From CADEDH01 sp965262175 (GTDB taxonomy: Bacteria > Actinomycetota > Acidimicrobiia > Acidimicrobiales > SZUA-35), in the NCBI GenBank assembly GCA_965262175.1, contig CBDHES010000002.1, forward strand, positions 434,001-498,000: DNA of 64,000 nucleotides, given 5' to 3'. Position numbers and translations under genes: made by a program. The notes under the pieces were generated by a model. That model worked only from the letters and a program-made list of their open reading frames with translations, did not search any database and was not told where the DNA came from. Positions 24,673 to 31,981 of the stretch are shown here, piece by piece; the stretch's first letter is position 1; each line of letters begins with the position of its first letter.

Positions 24673-26259
24673 GTGGTGTCAGCACTCCGAACGTGGAGTT
24701 GTCGATGGGGATGGGCGCTGTTCGTCACGCTTGTGGTGGCGAGCGCATGCGGCGGGGCGGCGGGCGGCGACGAGGTCGTCGACGACGCGCAGACCGGCGA
24801 CGCTGCAATCGTTGATGCCGGGGTTGGAGAAGACACCGCAGACGAGGTGCCCTCAGCGAACGACACGGTCGGCGACCCGGCAGAGGTCGGGACCGGCTCA
24901 GGGTGCCGAAGTGACACGGTCCCCCTCGGCGAGCGGGACGACTCGATGTCGGGTGTGACCATGCTGCCGGACGGCAGCGTGCCGATCGGGAACGACCTCA
25001 ACGCTGCGATCTCAACGGCCTTGATGTCCGATGGTCGGGTTGTCGCCGGCTACTCGAACGGCTACGTGAGGATCTGGGACTTCGACGACCCGAATGCCCC
25101 CCCTGTCGAGCTGTTCAAGGTTGAGACTTGCAACTTCGGCCGCGACCCGGCGACCTGCACCGACGAGGACGACTACTTCTGCGGGCGGGTCTTCTCGCAG
25201 AACAAACAGGTCCGGGTGGCCGGGGTGGTCGAGCTGGCCGATGGACGGATCGTCGCCGGCTGGCAAGACGCATCGTTGCGGATCTGGGACCCCGAGAGCC
25301 CGATAGACGATCCTGTCCGAGTCGAGACCGGCTACCCGGTGCAGCATCTCATCCCCCTAGCCGATGGCCGCCTCCTCGCCGCTGGTGGCAGCCAGATCGA
25401 CGTCTGGACCGTCGACGGCACCTCGGTGACGGCGGACGAGGTCGGTGCCATCGACGGCTGGATCGGCGACATCGACACCCTGAGCGACGGCCGGATCGCC
25501 GTGGTCACGACGGCCGGCTACCTCGTCGTCCTGGATCCCGACACCCCAATGGCCGAGCCGGCCGCGTATCCCCAGTTCGAGAACGACTTCGAGGGGTTCC
25601 AATGGCTGGATCGATACCAGCTGATCGACTTCGTCGAGATCGACGACTCGACGATCCTCGCCACCGACGGCACCACGCTCATCACCTTCGACCTCACGAG
25701 CCCGGTCGGGCATCCGGAGATCAGCCCCTGGCTTGGCGATCAAGGCCCGATCCGCGACCTGATCCGCCTCGATGACGGAACCGTGCTCGCCGCCGCCACC
25801 GAGATCTACGTCCTTCGAGGCATCGGCGAGGAGATCGAGAGTGAGGCGACCGGCATCCCGGCTCAGCGCCTGCGCATCCTGGCTCGCGATCTGGTACTCG
25901 TCCTCGAGCGGAACTGGACCGCTCGATTGCTCGCGGCATCGAGCCTCGTCGAGCTGACCGGGGCCGATGCGGCCCCGCCCGGGGTCGTCGGCGATAGTGC
26001 CCCGATCACCCACGAGGACATCCTCATCGCGCTCGAGCGGGAGGGCCCGTCCGGCCTCTACTACCTCGGGTCGTGCAGCGGCGACGTCCAGGTGCAGGAC
26101 TATCCGGCACCCCGAGGCATCACGCCGGCGTGTGCCGAGATCGAGTCGAGCACCGACACCGAGGCGACCCTCCTACTCTCGACCGATGAGGTCCAGGTCA
26201 CCGTCCTCGCCTTCCGGGACGGTGCCGAGTGGATCCTGGACTGGTCGGAGGCCGGCTGA
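24673..26259 (+). CDS. Lipoprotein with WD40-like beta-propeller repeats
   Basis: A 528-aa protein. The lipobox V-A-S-A-C places the lipidated Cys at about residue 26; an acidic linker follows to about 75. From 100 to 400 there are blades of the type AISTALMSDGRVVAGYSNGYVRIWD and VVELADGRIVAGWQDASLRIWD, which end in the WD40-like V/L-R-I-W-D. An extra Cys-rich insertion (CNFGRDPATCTDEDDYFC) sits between blades 1 and 2. A beta-rich C-terminal region of about 110 residues closes the protein. It likely faces outside and binds partners; function is unknown. GTG at 24673 or 24676, with GAGAG upstream. Confidence 0.8.
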   Translation: MVSALRTWSCRWGWALFVTLVVASACGGAAGGDEVVDDAQTGDAAIVDAGVGEDTADEVPSANDTVGDPAEVGTGSGCRSDTVPLGERDDSMSGVTMLPDGSVPIGNDLNAAISTALMSDGRVVAGYSNGYVRIWDFDDPNAPPVELFKVETCNFGRDPATCTDEDDYFCGRVFSQNKQVRVAGVVELADGRIVAGWQDASLRIWDPESPIDDPVRVETGYPVQHLIPLADGRLLAAGGSQIDVWTVDGTSVTADEVGAIDGWIGDIDTLSDGRIAVVTTAGYLVVLDPDTPMAEPAAYPQFENDFEGFQWLDRYQLIDFVEIDDSTILATDGTTLITFDLTSPVGHPEISPWLGDQGPIRDLIRLDDGTVLAAATEIYVLRGIGEEIESEATGIPAQRLRILARDLVLVLERNWTARLLAASSLVELTGADAAPPGVVGDSAPITHEDILIALEREGPSGLYYLGSCSGDVQVQDYPAPRGITPACAEIESSTDTEATLLLSTDEVQVTVLAFRDGAEWILDWSEAG

Positions 26260-26290
26260 GCAGCCAAGGCGACCCACCCGGCCGAATTTC

Positions 26291-26309
26291 CATATTGTTT
26301 TTCGATATG
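26291..26309. promoter_or_regulatory. Operator copy 1 for the DUF2975/XRE pair
   Basis: CATATTGTTTTTCGATATG is a near-perfect dyad (CATAT-x-G, T5, CG-ATATG). It matches copy 2 at 16 of 19 positions and lies 25 bp upstream of it. Confidence 0.65.
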
Positions 26310-26315
26310 AGCTGG

Positions 26316-26334
26316 TATATCGTTTATCGATATG
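26316..26334. promoter_or_regulatory. Operator copy 2 overlapping -10 and start codon
   Basis: TATATCGTTTATCGATATG contains the perfect dyad ATATCG-TTTAT-CGATAT. It covers a TATCGT -10 element (26318-26323), and its last three bases are the ATG of the DUF2975 gene. This AT-rich island stands out from the surrounding DNA. The small XRE protein encoded at 26980 is the obvious candidate binder, giving autorepression. Confidence 0.7.
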
Positions 26335-26979
26335 GACACCTCGCTTCCCCCCGACCGCGTCACCCGAATCCTTCATCTGCTGCTGAGCGTGCTGCTCATC
26401 GGAGCGAAGCTGGCCACCGCCTTGTTCGTTGGCCTGCTCGTCTACGTCAGTACCGGCGCCAACCGGACGATCACCTTCAACGCCTGGGTCATCGAACCGA
26501 CGGCCGAGGAACAGCAGGCGCTCGACCTCCCGACGGGGACCACCACGTTCAGCTCGGAGGGCGGCACGGTCATCCTCGATCGCCAGCACGCCACGATCAC
26601 CCCCGCCGAGGATCGAAAGGCGGCGCAGGCCATCGTGATCGCGATGCTCGCGGTCTGGGGCCTGATCTGGTGGATCGTCCTGGCCAACATCCGAGCGGTC
26701 GTCGCTTCGGCCCGTGACGGCGACGCATTCAGCCCGGCCAACAGCAACCGGCTCCTGGCCGCCGGCCTGGCGTTGGCCGCCCTCCCACCCCTGTCGATCG
26801 CAGCCGACGCCGCGCTCTTGGCCCAGGTCAACGCTCTGGACCTGAGCGGCCCTCGCCTCGAGGTCGACACCGGCGGCTACGACCTCCCGTGGTTCGTGGC
26901 CGGTCTCCTCCTCATCGTCCTGTCATCGGTGTTCCGCCATGGCGCCGCCCTCCACGAGCTCGAGAAGGCCACCGTCTAG
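26332..26979 (+). CDS. DUF2975 membrane protein
   Basis: A 215-aa protein with four predicted membrane helices (about residues 15-42, 100-122, 140-160, 183-202) and the DUF2975 pattern around ANIRAVVASARDGDAFSPANSNRLLAAGLALA, in which the D-G-D/N-P-F/F-x-x-x-N-x-x-R-L motif is typical. The family function is unknown, but it almost always sits next to a small YozG-like XRE regulator, as here. The ATG at 26332 is inside an operator and 8 nt after a TATCGT element, so the mRNA is probably leaderless and tightly controlled. Confidence 0.85.
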   Translation: MDTSLPPDRVTRILHLLLSVLLIGAKLATALFVGLLVYVSTGANRTITFNAWVIEPTAEEQQALDLPTGTTTFSSEGGTVILDRQHATITPAEDRKAAQAIVIAMLAVWGLIWWIVLANIRAVVASARDGDAFSPANSNRLLAAGLALAALPPLSIAADAALLAQVNALDLSGPRLEVDTGGYDLPWFVAGLLLIVLSSVFRHGAALHELEKATV

Positions 26980-27189
26980 ATGCCGATCGTCGTTCATCTG
27001 GATCGCCTCCTGGCCCAACAGGAGATCACACTGACCGAGCTCTCGGAACGGGTCGGAATCACCGTCGCCAACCTGTCGATCCTCAAGACCGGCAAGGCCA
27101 AGGCGATGCGCTTCACCACCCTCGAGGCGATCTGCCACGAGCTGGGCTGCCAACCCGGCGACCTGCTCTCGTTCACCGACGACACCTGA
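26980..27189 (+). CDS. Small XRE-family (YozG-like) regulator
   Basis: A 69-aa Cro/CI-type helix-turn-helix protein that is nothing but the DNA-binding fold: LAQQEITLTELSERVGITVANLSILKTGKAKAMRFTTLEAICHELGCQPGDLLSF. It starts with ATG directly after the TAG of the DUF2975 gene (no gap), so the two are co-translated. By family context it should regulate its own operon through the paired dyads at 26291-26334. Confidence 0.93.
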   Translation: MPIVVHLDRLLAQQEITLTELSERVGITVANLSILKTGKAKAMRFTTLEAICHELGCQPGDLLSFTDDT

Positions 27190-27258
27190 CCGCCCGGCGT
27201 TGCGACGCACGGCGCCGTCGCAACCCGGAACTCGACCTCAGGGAACCGGTTGTGTCGC

Positions 27259-27264
27259 TAGGGT
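27259..27264 (+). promoter_or_regulatory. Leaderless -10 element TAGGGT
   Basis: TAGGGT ends 6 nt before the ATG at 27271 of the VOC gene. The 81-nt gap after the XRE gene shows nothing else except a GC-rich GCGTTGCGACGC-type short dyad. Confidence 0.55.
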
Positions 27265-27270
27265 CCGGTC

Positions 27271-27630
27271 ATGAGTCTCGAGTGGGAGCAGGTCGTCGTC
27301 GCCGCCGGGGATCCGGTTGCGCTCGGTCGCTGGTGGAGTGAGGCGCTCGGCTGGGTCGTCGTTCACGACGACCCCGTGGAGTTCGAGATCCAACCGGATC
27401 CCGATCGGATGCCCGGCATCTTGTTCCTGGCCAACGACGACGCCAAGACGGGAAAGAACCGGCTCCATCTCGACCTCCGGCCCGACGACCAGAGCGCCGA
27501 GGTGGAGCGGTTGATCGCCATGGGAGCGGCTCCCGTCGACGTCGGACAGGGTGAGGTCCCGTGGGTGGTGCTGGCCGATCCCGAAGGCAACGAATTCTGT
27601 GTCCTCGGGGCCCGCCACGCTTCGCACTAG
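27271..27630 (+). CDS. VOC-family protein (glyoxalase/bleomycin-resistance fold)
   Basis: A 119-aa single-module VOC protein: the N-terminal VVVAAGDPVALGRWWSEALGW and the C-terminal WVVLADPEGNEFCVL are the classic ends of the fold. The motif NRLHLDLRPDD carries a conserved His. It may bind or modify a small hydrophobic molecule; the substrate is unknown. Leaderless start after TAGGGT. The following 110 nt to the convergent WYL gene contain no convincing terminator. Confidence 0.88.
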   Translation: MSLEWEQVVVAAGDPVALGRWWSEALGWVVVHDDPVEFEIQPDPDRMPGILFLANDDAKTGKNRLHLDLRPDDQSAEVERLIAMGAAPVDVGQGEVPWVVLADPEGNEFCVLGARHASH

Positions 27631-27740
27631 GTCGGGCCCGTACGGGGAGGTGGCAGCAGCCGGCGAAGGCGCGCTACCGCACGCCGAGGGCCGGATCGGC
27701 GAGAAGCGGTCCCGACCCGCCCCCGGCTGCTCATCGTGGA

Positions 27741-28439
27741 TCAGGGCGTGGCGAGATCGGCGGGCACCCACCCGAGGGTGTCGTCGACGTCATGGTCGCC
27801 GCTGGGTCGGGTGGTCAGCCGGGCCCGGTCGATGCGGTCGAGCCGAAAGAGCCGGCCGGCCGCCCGGAGGTGACACCAGCCGATGAGGTACCACCCGTCG
27901 GCGCCGTTGTAGAACCCGACCGGGTCGACGCTCCGGGTCGTCTCGTTGCCGTCTGCGTCGGTGTAGTCGAGGTTCACCACCACCGATCGCCGGAGGGCCT
28001 CCTCCACCGTCCGCCGAGCCTGTCGAGCGACCGGCGGCTGCTGACGGACCCGGATCCGGTTGCGGAGATCCTGGGCCGCCAGCCGGCTCGCCGGGCCGAT
28101 CGCCTCGAGGAGCCGGTCGGCCGCCGCCCGCCCCGCGTCGCTGTAGGGCGTGTCGGGCCCAGCCGCGGCCAGGGCCACGAGGAGCGCCGAGATCTCGGTC
28201 GATGAGAGGGTCAGCACCGCGCTCGACGGACGGTCGATGCTGATCTGGCCACCGTTCCGGCCGCGTTCGGCGTACAGCGCCACCCCCGCGTTGCGGAGCG
28301 AGGCCACGTCACGTTCGATGGTGCGACGGCTGACCCCGAAGCGAGCGGCCAGCGTCGCAGCGCTGATCGGGTGCGGCGCCGCCTGCCGCAGCGCCTCGGC
28401 GAGCGCATGGAGCCGTTCGAGGCGGTTCATCCTGCCCAT
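27741..28439 (-). CDS. WYL-domain transcriptional regulator (YafY-like)
   Basis: A 232-aa regulator. The N-terminal winged helix (RLERLHALAEALRQAAPHPISAATLAARFGVSRRTIERDVASLRNAGVALYAERGRNGG) is of the HTH_11/DeoR-like type. The C-terminal WYL domain carries GWYLIGWCHLRAAGRLFRLDRI. WYL domains sense ligands such as nucleotides or small metabolites. ATG at 28439 is chosen, with 28430 as an alternative. It is divergent from a VOC gene, with a perfect palindrome between them that is its likely operator. Confidence 0.9.
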   Translation of the reverse strand: MGRMNRLERLHALAEALRQAAPHPISAATLAARFGVSRRTIERDVASLRNAGVALYAERGRNGGQISIDRPSSAVLTLSSTEISALLVALAAAGPDTPYSDAGRAAADRLLEAIGPASRLAAQDLRNRIRVRQQPPVARQARRTVEEALRRSVVVNLDYTDADGNETTRSVDPVGFYNGADGWYLIGWCHLRAAGRLFRLDRIDRARLTTRPSGDHDVDDTLGWVPADLATP

Positions 28440-28468
28440 CGAGCCACCGGCCGCCACCCCTGTCAAGA

Positions 28469-28499
28469 ATCCGGCAAAATATCCGACAACCCGTTGTCG
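28469..28499. promoter_or_regulatory. Operator region between WYL regulator and VOC gene
   Basis: CGACAAC-CC-GTTGTCG (28484-28499) is a perfect 16-bp dyad. Its left half is also the second copy of a direct repeat ATCCGGCAA / ATCCGACAA starting at 28469 and 28481. The site lies 12 bp upstream of the TACGGT -10 of the VOC gene. Confidence 0.6.
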
Positions 28500-28510
28500 C
28501 ATCGAGCCCG

Positions 28511-28516
28511 TACGGT
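28511..28516 (+). promoter_or_regulatory. Leaderless -10 element TACGGT
   Basis: TACGGT is 7 nt before the ATG at 28524 and fixes that start over longer in-frame forms that overlap the WYL gene. Confidence 0.55.
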
Positions 28517-28523
28517 CGACGCC

Positions 28524-28976
28524 ATGGCACCGACCGACGAACCGACCAACCGCAACCCGACCGCCGTGACGCTCGGCTACACGATCGTCTACACCGACGA
28601 CGTCGCCTCGACCCTCGGCTTCTACGAGGCGGCGTTCGGACTGCGGTCCCGCTTCGCCACACCCGAGGGCGACTACGGCGAGCTGGACACGGGCCCGACC
28701 GTCCTGGCCTTCGCCTCGAACGAGCTGGCCCGGTCCAACCTGAGCGAGGCGGGCGGCTTCGCCCCTCTCGACCCGGCCCTACCGCCCGTCGGCATCTCGA
28801 TCACCCTGACCACCGACGACGTCGGAGGGACGCTGGCGGCGGCCATCGCCGCCGGTGCGGTCCCCTACACCGAGCCGGTCGACAAGCCGTGGGGCCAGAC
28901 CGTCGCCTATGTCCGCGATCCGAATGGTGTCCTGGTCGAGATCGCCACACCCGTGCCGGCCACCCCGGCGGGGTGA
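28524..28976 (+). CDS. VOC-family protein divergent from WYL regulator
   Basis: A 150-aa VOC protein with the N-terminal motif LGYTIVYTDDVASTLGFYEAAFGL and the C-terminal AYVRDPNGVLVEIATP, where the metal-ligand Glu of the fold lies. The middle KPWGQ motif is common in glyoxalase-like resistance or lyase proteins. The divergent WYL regulator and its palindrome suggest it is induced by a small molecule. ATG at 28524. Confidence 0.88.
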   Translation: MAPTDEPTNRNPTAVTLGYTIVYTDDVASTLGFYEAAFGLRSRFATPEGDYGELDTGPTVLAFASNELARSNLSEAGGFAPLDPALPPVGISITLTTDDVGGTLAAAIAAGAVPYTEPVDKPWGQTVAYVRDPNGVLVEIATPVPATPAG

Positions 28977-29026
28977 TCGAACCGGGCTGCGACCTCGGCT
29001 CCCGCGGAGGTGAGGTGACGCGGGGC

Positions 29027-29054
29027 GAGACGAGGCGAGCGAGACGAGGCGAGG
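29027..29054. repeat. Tandem 14-bp repeat
   Basis: GAGACGAGGCGAGC is followed directly by GAGACGAGGCGAGG. The pair sits in the 84-nt convergent gap before the RidA gene. It may be slippage and no function is evident. Confidence 0.5.
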
Positions 29055-29060
29055 TCGGGC

Positions 29061-29444
29061 TCACTCGGGTTTGAGCGCCGTGACCTGGATCTCGATTCGC
29101 ATCCGAGGATCGGCCAACCCGGCGACCAGCATCGTCGCTGCGGGACGGGCCTCGCCGAAGTAGGCCCGCAACGACGGCCAGCAGGCCTCGAAGTCATCGG
29201 CGTCGGGCAGGTAGTAGATCACCCGGACGACGTCGTCGGCGCGGGACCCGGCCTCGACGAGGGCCGCGTCGATGTTGGCCAACGCCTGGTCCACCTGCTC
29301 GACGACATCGTCGGAGATCGTCATCGTCGAGTAGTCGAAACCGGTGGTGCCGGCGACGAAGACCCAACGACCGTCGACGATCGCCCGGGAGTAGCCGACC
29401 AGTTCCTCGAACGTGCTCCCCTGACTGATGCGCTGTCGTGCCAC
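29061..29444 (-). CDS. RidA/YjgF-family protein
   Basis: A 127-aa protein of the RidA superfamily. The C-terminal PRMRIEIQVTALKPE contains the conserved Arg that binds the carboxylate of enamine/imine intermediates and the final Glu. Family members hydrolyse reactive enamines from PLP enzymes, but several subgroups have other roles. GTG at 29444 is chosen because GGAGG lies 7 nt upstream. Confidence 0.87.
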   Translation of the reverse strand: MARQRISQGSTFEELVGYSRAIVDGRWVFVAGTTGFDYSTMTISDDVVEQVDQALANIDAALVEAGSRADDVVRVIYYLPDADDFEACWPSLRAYFGEARPAATMLVAGLADPRMRIEIQVTALKPE

Positions 29445-29563
29445 GTCATTGCCTCCGTCTTCGACGCTCACTCGGCGCGAGCCTACGGCATGACGCATCG
29501 CCGTTCGCCGGTGCCGGCACCGTCGGCCCCGTACCGGCGAACTCTCGCCGCCGCGTTCGACGC

Positions 29564-29569
29564 TAGGGT
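29564..29569 (+). promoter_or_regulatory. Leaderless -10 element TAGGGT
   Basis: TAGGGT ends 6 nt before the ATG at 29576 of the predicted selenoprotein gene; no Shine-Dalgarno sequence is present. Confidence 0.55.
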
Positions 29570-29575
29570 CGGCCC

Positions 29576-30826
29576 ATGGTGCGCCTCAGCGATCTCCACC
29601 CCACCGAGCGTGATCACCTCCTCGCCCGGGCCGCCGCCATGCCCGAGATCGAGTGCGAACGGTGGCTGACTCCTCCCCCGCTCGACGAGTCGACGGTCGC
29701 CCTCATCTCGACCGCTGGATTCCACCGGCGCGGTGACCCGCCGTTCCGGCCCGGCGCCGTCGACTACCGCATCATCCCCGGCGACATCGACTTCGCCGAC
29801 CTCGTGCTCAGCCACGTCAGCACCAACTTCGACCGGAGCGCCATCGCCCAGGATCCGAACATCTCGTTCCCGATCGACCGGCTCCGGGAGCTGACGACCA
29901 GCGGCGAGATCGGCGGTGTCGCCCCCTGGCACTACTCCTTCATGGGAGCCCAACCCCAGCCCCAGAAGATGGAGTCCACCGGCACCGAGGTCGGCCGGCT
30001 CCTGGCCGCCGACGGGGTCGACGTCGCCCTCCTCGTCCCCGTCTGACCGATCTGCTCGGGCGCCGTGGGCGCCCTTGCGCACTACATCGAGCGAGCCGGC
30101 GTGGCGACCGCCTCGATCAGCCTCGTCCGGGAACAGACCGAGCGGGTCGGCCCGCCGCGAGCCCTGTGGGTGCCCTTCGCTCTGGGCCGCCCCCTCGGCT
30201 CGTCGGCCGACCCGTCGTTCCAGACCGCCGTCATCAGGGCTGCGTTGTCCATGCTGACCACGGCCACCGAGCCGACGATCGAGGACTACCCGATCGAGGC
30301 GCCCGACGAGGCGGGGCCCGGTGCCTGGTCGTGCCCGCTCAGCCTCGACGTCGATCCCGACGACTCCCCGGGAGGCCGGCTCCGAGCCGAGGTCGAGCGC
30401 CTGACCCCGTGGGCGGCCGAGACCCGCCGCGCCCGGGGTCGGACCCTGTTCGGGGCCAGCGGGGCCCGACCCGACCAGGTCGACGCGGTCGTCGCCGCCC
30501 TGGTGCAGGTGGCCGAAACCGGTGAGATCGCCACGACGCCACCGTCCGATGTCGACTGGGCCTTCGAGATGCCTCTGCTGATCCGGCACCTGGCCGACGA
30601 TCTCCGCAGCTACTACCACGAGGCCATCGCATCCCAACCTGGCGCAGGCGCCCCCAACCACGAGGCCCTCACCGAATGGATCTTCGGGGGAACCGCGCTT
30701 GGCGAGGTGCTGACCACGATCGCCGAGCATCTGAGCGCCGCCGACGGCGAGCCGATGGCCCGCCTTGTTCGGGGCTTCCTCATCCCCGAGGGCCACTTCC
30801 GGGGTGGGAGCGCCTTTACCGCCTGA
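29576..30826 (+). CDS. Selenoprotein, glycine/sarcosine/betaine/D-proline reductase B-like family
   Basis: Two open stretches in one frame are split only by a single TGA at 30044-30046. Read through as selenocysteine they give a 416-aa protein with the redox motif U-P-I-C at residues 157-160. The N-terminal half has VALISTAGFHRRGD, YRIIPGDIDFADLVLSHVS and GGVAPWHYSFMG. After the UGA comes GALAHYIERAGVATASISLVREQTE and RPPRALWVPF-type family sequence. These blocks are typical of the GrdB/PrdB-related family, in which U-x-x-C or C-x-x-C occurs. Codon use and reading frame are continuous across the stop. The biochemical role of these aerobic-lineage homologues is unknown; a thiol/selenol redox role is inferred. 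Alternatives are a nonsense mutation or two split genes, less likely because sequence on both sides is intact. Confidence 0.82.
30054..30078 (+). promoter_or_regulatory. Putative bacterial SECIS hairpin
   Basis: GGGCGCC-GTG-GGCGCCC (30058-30074) is a perfect 7-bp stem with a 3-nt G-U-G loop. A 2x2 internal loop and a GC/GC lower pair (30054-30055 with 30077-30078) extend it. The loop starts 18 nt after the UGA, the same distance as the SelB-binding loop in the formate dehydrogenase SECIS of E. coli. Confidence 0.6.
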
Positions 30827-30829
30827 TCG

Positions 30830-31258
30830 CTACGGGGCCGAGGTCGCCGCCGTATCGAGGACCATGCCGCCATCGAGGTCGGTGTGGAGCCACAGCCGGT
30901 ACCGACTGATCCGGCCGCCGACGAGGTCGAAGAAGCTGAAGACGGTGGCGGTGACCGGCCCACCGGTCGCAGGCACGGCCAGCCAGGGACCCACGTGGGT
31001 CCCGGTGAATGACCACCAGGCCATGACCTGGTCGTCGCCGCCGACGACCTGGTGGATCGTCAGCTCGACGTCGGCGATGTTGCGGCGGAACCCCACCACA
31101 TGGGCCACGAGCCCGGCCCGACCGGGCGGTCCCCCGAAGGCCTGGTTGGCCTCGTCGACCATGTCGGGAAGCGCCAGCTCGTCGATCAGGTCGGTCCGCC
31201 CACCCAAGGCCACCTCGACGAGGTAGGTCCGCATCACCTGCTCGGGATCGAGGTCCAT
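30830..31258 (-). CDS. SnoaL-like/ester-cyclase family protein
   Basis: A 142-aa protein of the NTF2-like alpha+beta barrel. It has a start helix QVMRTYLVEVALGGRTDLIDELALPDMVDEANQAFGGP, central WSFTGTHVGPWLAVPATGGPV and ISRYRLWLHTDLDGGM near the end. This is the arrangement of SnoaL-type polyketide cyclases and many proteins of unknown function. ATG at 31258 lies 7 nt after TAGGTT (forward 31266-31271), so a leaderless mRNA is likely. It ends 3 nt from the convergent selenoprotein gene. Confidence 0.82.
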   Translation of the reverse strand: MDLDPEQVMRTYLVEVALGGRTDLIDELALPDMVDEANQAFGGPPGRAGLVAHVVGFRRNIADVELTIHQVVGGDDQVMAWWSFTGTHVGPWLAVPATGGPVTATVFSFFDLVGGRISRYRLWLHTDLDGGMVLDTAATSAP

Positions 31259-31265
31259 GTCGTCG

Positions 31266-31271
31266 AACCTA
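31266..31271 (-). promoter_or_regulatory. Leaderless -10 element TAGGTT
   Basis: On the minus strand TAGGTT lies 7 nt before the ATG at 31258. The remaining 170 nt up to the next gene show no further clear element. Confidence 0.55.
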
Positions 31272-31444
31272 CCCGGCTCGGGCGCGGCGGCGCGAACTCG
31301 GTCGCCTGCCCTCGGACCCGGTGCCACCAGGCCCGCCATGGGCATCCCGATGCGACGTCCTTTCGGCCGAGGAGCGAACCACTCTCGCGGCCGATGCCAG
31401 CCTCGGCCGTCGATGTCATCGTGGAGGGAGCGAAAGGAGTCGAC

Positions 31445-31918
31445 ATGGCTGGCGAGACCCGACGGAAGACACCCTTCCTCCCACCGCGGTGGGTGATCTG
31501 GGCAGCGTGGCACATCCATCGCCTGCTGTACCGGACGAGTGGGGGCCGGTTGGGGCTCCGCCGACCGACGGCCGAGACCTACGGCCTGCTACGGCTGACC
31601 ACCGTCGGGCGCCGCACCGGCAAGGCGCGGACCGTGATGCTCGGCTACTACGACGACGGCCCGAATCACGTCACGATGGCGATGAACGGGTGGGGCGCCG
31701 CCGAGCCCGCCTGGTGGCTGAACCTCCAGGCCAACCCGGAGGCCGACGCCCACCTCGTCGATGGCCACGCCACGGTGCGAGCGCGGGCCGCCGAGGGTGA
31801 GGAGCGGGACCGACTCTGGGCCCGGTGGCAAGAGATCGACGACAACCTCGATGCCTACGCCGCCCTTCGGCCGGCCCCGACCGAGGTCATCGTCCTCGAG
31901 CCGGTTCGGCCGAGTTGA
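31445..31918 (+). CDS. Deazaflavin (F420)-dependent nitroreductase-family oxidoreductase
   Basis: A 157-aa protein of the Ddn-like split beta-barrel family. It shows LLRLTTVGRRTGKARTVMLGYYDDG, where the G-R-x-T/S-G-x-x-R motif contacts the F420 phosphate tail, and PAWWLNLQANPEADAHLVDGHATVRAR. Relatives in actinobacteria use F420H2 to reduce quinones, nitro compounds or fatty-acid derivatives. ATG at 31445 with AGGAG 5 nt upstream. Confidence 0.9.
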   Translation: MAGETRRKTPFLPPRWVIWAAWHIHRLLYRTSGGRLGLRRPTAETYGLLRLTTVGRRTGKARTVMLGYYDDGPNHVTMAMNGWGAAEPAWWLNLQANPEADAHLVDGHATVRARAAEGEERDRLWARWQEIDDNLDAYAALRPAPTEVIVLEPVRPS

Positions 31919-31981
31919 GGGGCAGGGGCTCCGACCCGCTGTGCTAGGTTCCGCCCAGTTCGTCGACCGGGAGAGAACTCG

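Noticed and set aside
30047..30826. Separate gene starting at the GTG at 30065 after a stop codon
   Set aside because: It is in the same frame as the upstream stretch, has no Shine-Dalgarno sequence or -10, and starts inside the hairpin. Read-through of the UGA explains it better.
29576..30826. Interpretation as a pseudogene by nonsense mutation
   Set aside because: There is no other lesion, codon bias is intact on both sides, and the UGA falls exactly at the redox position of a family known to use Sec or Cys, followed by a hairpin.
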